Assembly: GCA_021768055.1 (NCBI GenBank)
Contig: JAASSE010000101.1
Span: forward strand, 1-5,460
Reading direction: 5' to 3'
Length of the DNA: 5,460 nucleotides
From: Gammaproteobacteria bacterium
GTDB taxonomy: Bacteria; Pseudomonadota; Gammaproteobacteria; SZUA-229
The position numbers and the translations under genes are program-made. The stretch's first letter is position 1; each line of letters opens with the position of its first letter. Positions 4,958 through 5,460 of the stretch are shown here, in pieces. Under the pieces are notes generated by a model. That model worked only from the letters and a program-made list of their open reading frames with translations, was not told the DNA's origin and did not search any database.

Positions 4958-5460
4958 TTAGTAGGAGTAACTGGGTGCTTTACTGTGCTGATCCAGCCAT
5001 GCCTGGCATTCTGCAAGATCGATTGTACCCTCATAAATTGCACGGCCGGTGATCGCACCGATGATACCTTCATCGGCTACTTCATTCAGTGCCTTGATAT
5101 CATCCATCGTACTGATACCGCCGGATGCAATTACCGGAATGTTTATTGACTGTGCAAGCTTGACGGTCGCTTCAATGTTTACACCCTGCATCATGCCATC
5201 ACGTGATATATCGGTATACACAATGGCTTCAACACCATCATTTTCGAAGCGCTGCGCCATATCAATAACATCATGCCTGGACACTTTGGACCAGCCATCA
5301 ACCGCAACCTTGCCGTCTTTGGCATCGAGACCAACGATAATACGGTTTGGAAATTCGGCACATACTTCATTAATGAAGTGCGGATCGGTAACTGCCTTGG
5401 TACCGATAATGACATAGTGTACGCCGGCATCGAGATAAGCCACGATGGTTTCTTCATCAC
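4958..5460 (-). CDS. hisA: ProFAR isomerase HisA (5' end outside window)
   Basis: HisA catalyses the Amadori-type isomerisation of ProFAR to PRFAR, the step just before HisF. Only the C-terminal 166 residues are visible; a full HisA is about 245 aa, so roughly 80 are missing. The frame stays open to the window edge: codons before 5443 read DEETI, continuing into [18 protein letters not shown], so the GTG at 5443 is an internal valine and not a start. Visible barrel motifs include [17 protein letters not shown] with its conserved Asp (visible residue 45), [13 protein letters not shown] with T82-D83, and the phosphate-binding PVIASGGIS. The missing N-terminal part would hold the other catalytic Asp. 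It ends with a TAA 2 nt upstream of hisF. Confidence 0.96.
   Translation of the reverse strand, partial: DEETIVAYLDAGVHYVIIGTKAVTDPHFINEVCAEFPNRIIVGLDAKDGKVAVDGWSKVSRHDVIDMAQRFENDGVEAIVYTDISRDGMMQGVNIEATVKLAQSINIPVIASGGISTMDDIKALNEVADEGIIGAITGRAIYEGTIDLAECQAWLDQHSKAPSYSY

Noticed and set aside
5441..5443. GTG at 5443 as the hisA start
   Set aside because: The frame stays open to the window edge, and the upstream codons (DEETI) continue the known HisA sequence, so this is an internal valine.
1..5460. A novel defence, mobile or otherwise undescribed system
   Set aside because: Every substantial coding region is a well-known housekeeping gene with intact motifs. No unexplained gene, array, integrase or long non-coding stretch is left over.

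Overview
The window is a piece of ordinary housekeeping chromosome from a proteobacterium, most likely a gammaproteobacterium. Every supported gene lies on the minus strand, so transcription runs from high to low coordinates. In that order the genes are hisA (5' part outside the window), hisF, hisI, hisE, tatA, tatB, tatC and gpmI. The taxonomic inference rests on three points: the chained hisA-hisF-hisI-hisE-tatABC order, hisI and hisE being two separate genes (enterobacteria have a fused HisIE), and HisA, HisF and TatC sequences that read like the Pseudomonas/E. coli family members. The genus cannot be determined from this window.

Region 3380-5460 holds the second half of the histidine pathway. 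HisE and HisI carry out steps 2 and 3 (PR-ATP to PR-AMP to ProFAR). HisA isomerises ProFAR to PRFAR. HisF forms IGP and AICAR from PRFAR using ammonia delivered by HisH, which is not in the window. Junctions are tight: 2 nt (hisA/hisF), 67 nt (hisF/hisI), 30 nt (hisI/hisE) and 36 nt (hisE/tatA), consistent with one polycistronic transcript.

Region 1792-3343 is a complete twin-arginine translocase operon, tatA-tatB-tatC, encoding the membrane machinery that exports folded proteins. tatA has the clearest Shine-Dalgarno sequence of the window. tatB has none, and a short hairpin fills most of the 37-nt tatA/tatB gap. This arrangement fits the known excess of TatA over TatB and TatC. TatB and TatC both end in strongly acidic tails.

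Region 82-1668 encodes the cofactor-independent phosphoglycerate mutase GpmI, with all metal and catalytic motifs visible and an unusual charged, repeat-derived N-terminal tail. The 123-nt gap between tatC and gpmI (1669-1791) holds a strong GC-rich hairpin without a U-tract and, at most, a weak promoter candidate. After gpmI there is a hairpin covering its stop codon and then a clear bidirectional intrinsic terminator at 18-43.

I see no mobile element, CRISPR array, RNA gene, phage gene or unknown system here. The more interesting points are regulatory and structural details: RNA hairpins at gene ends, differences in ribosome-binding strength across the tat genes, and low-complexity charged tails.
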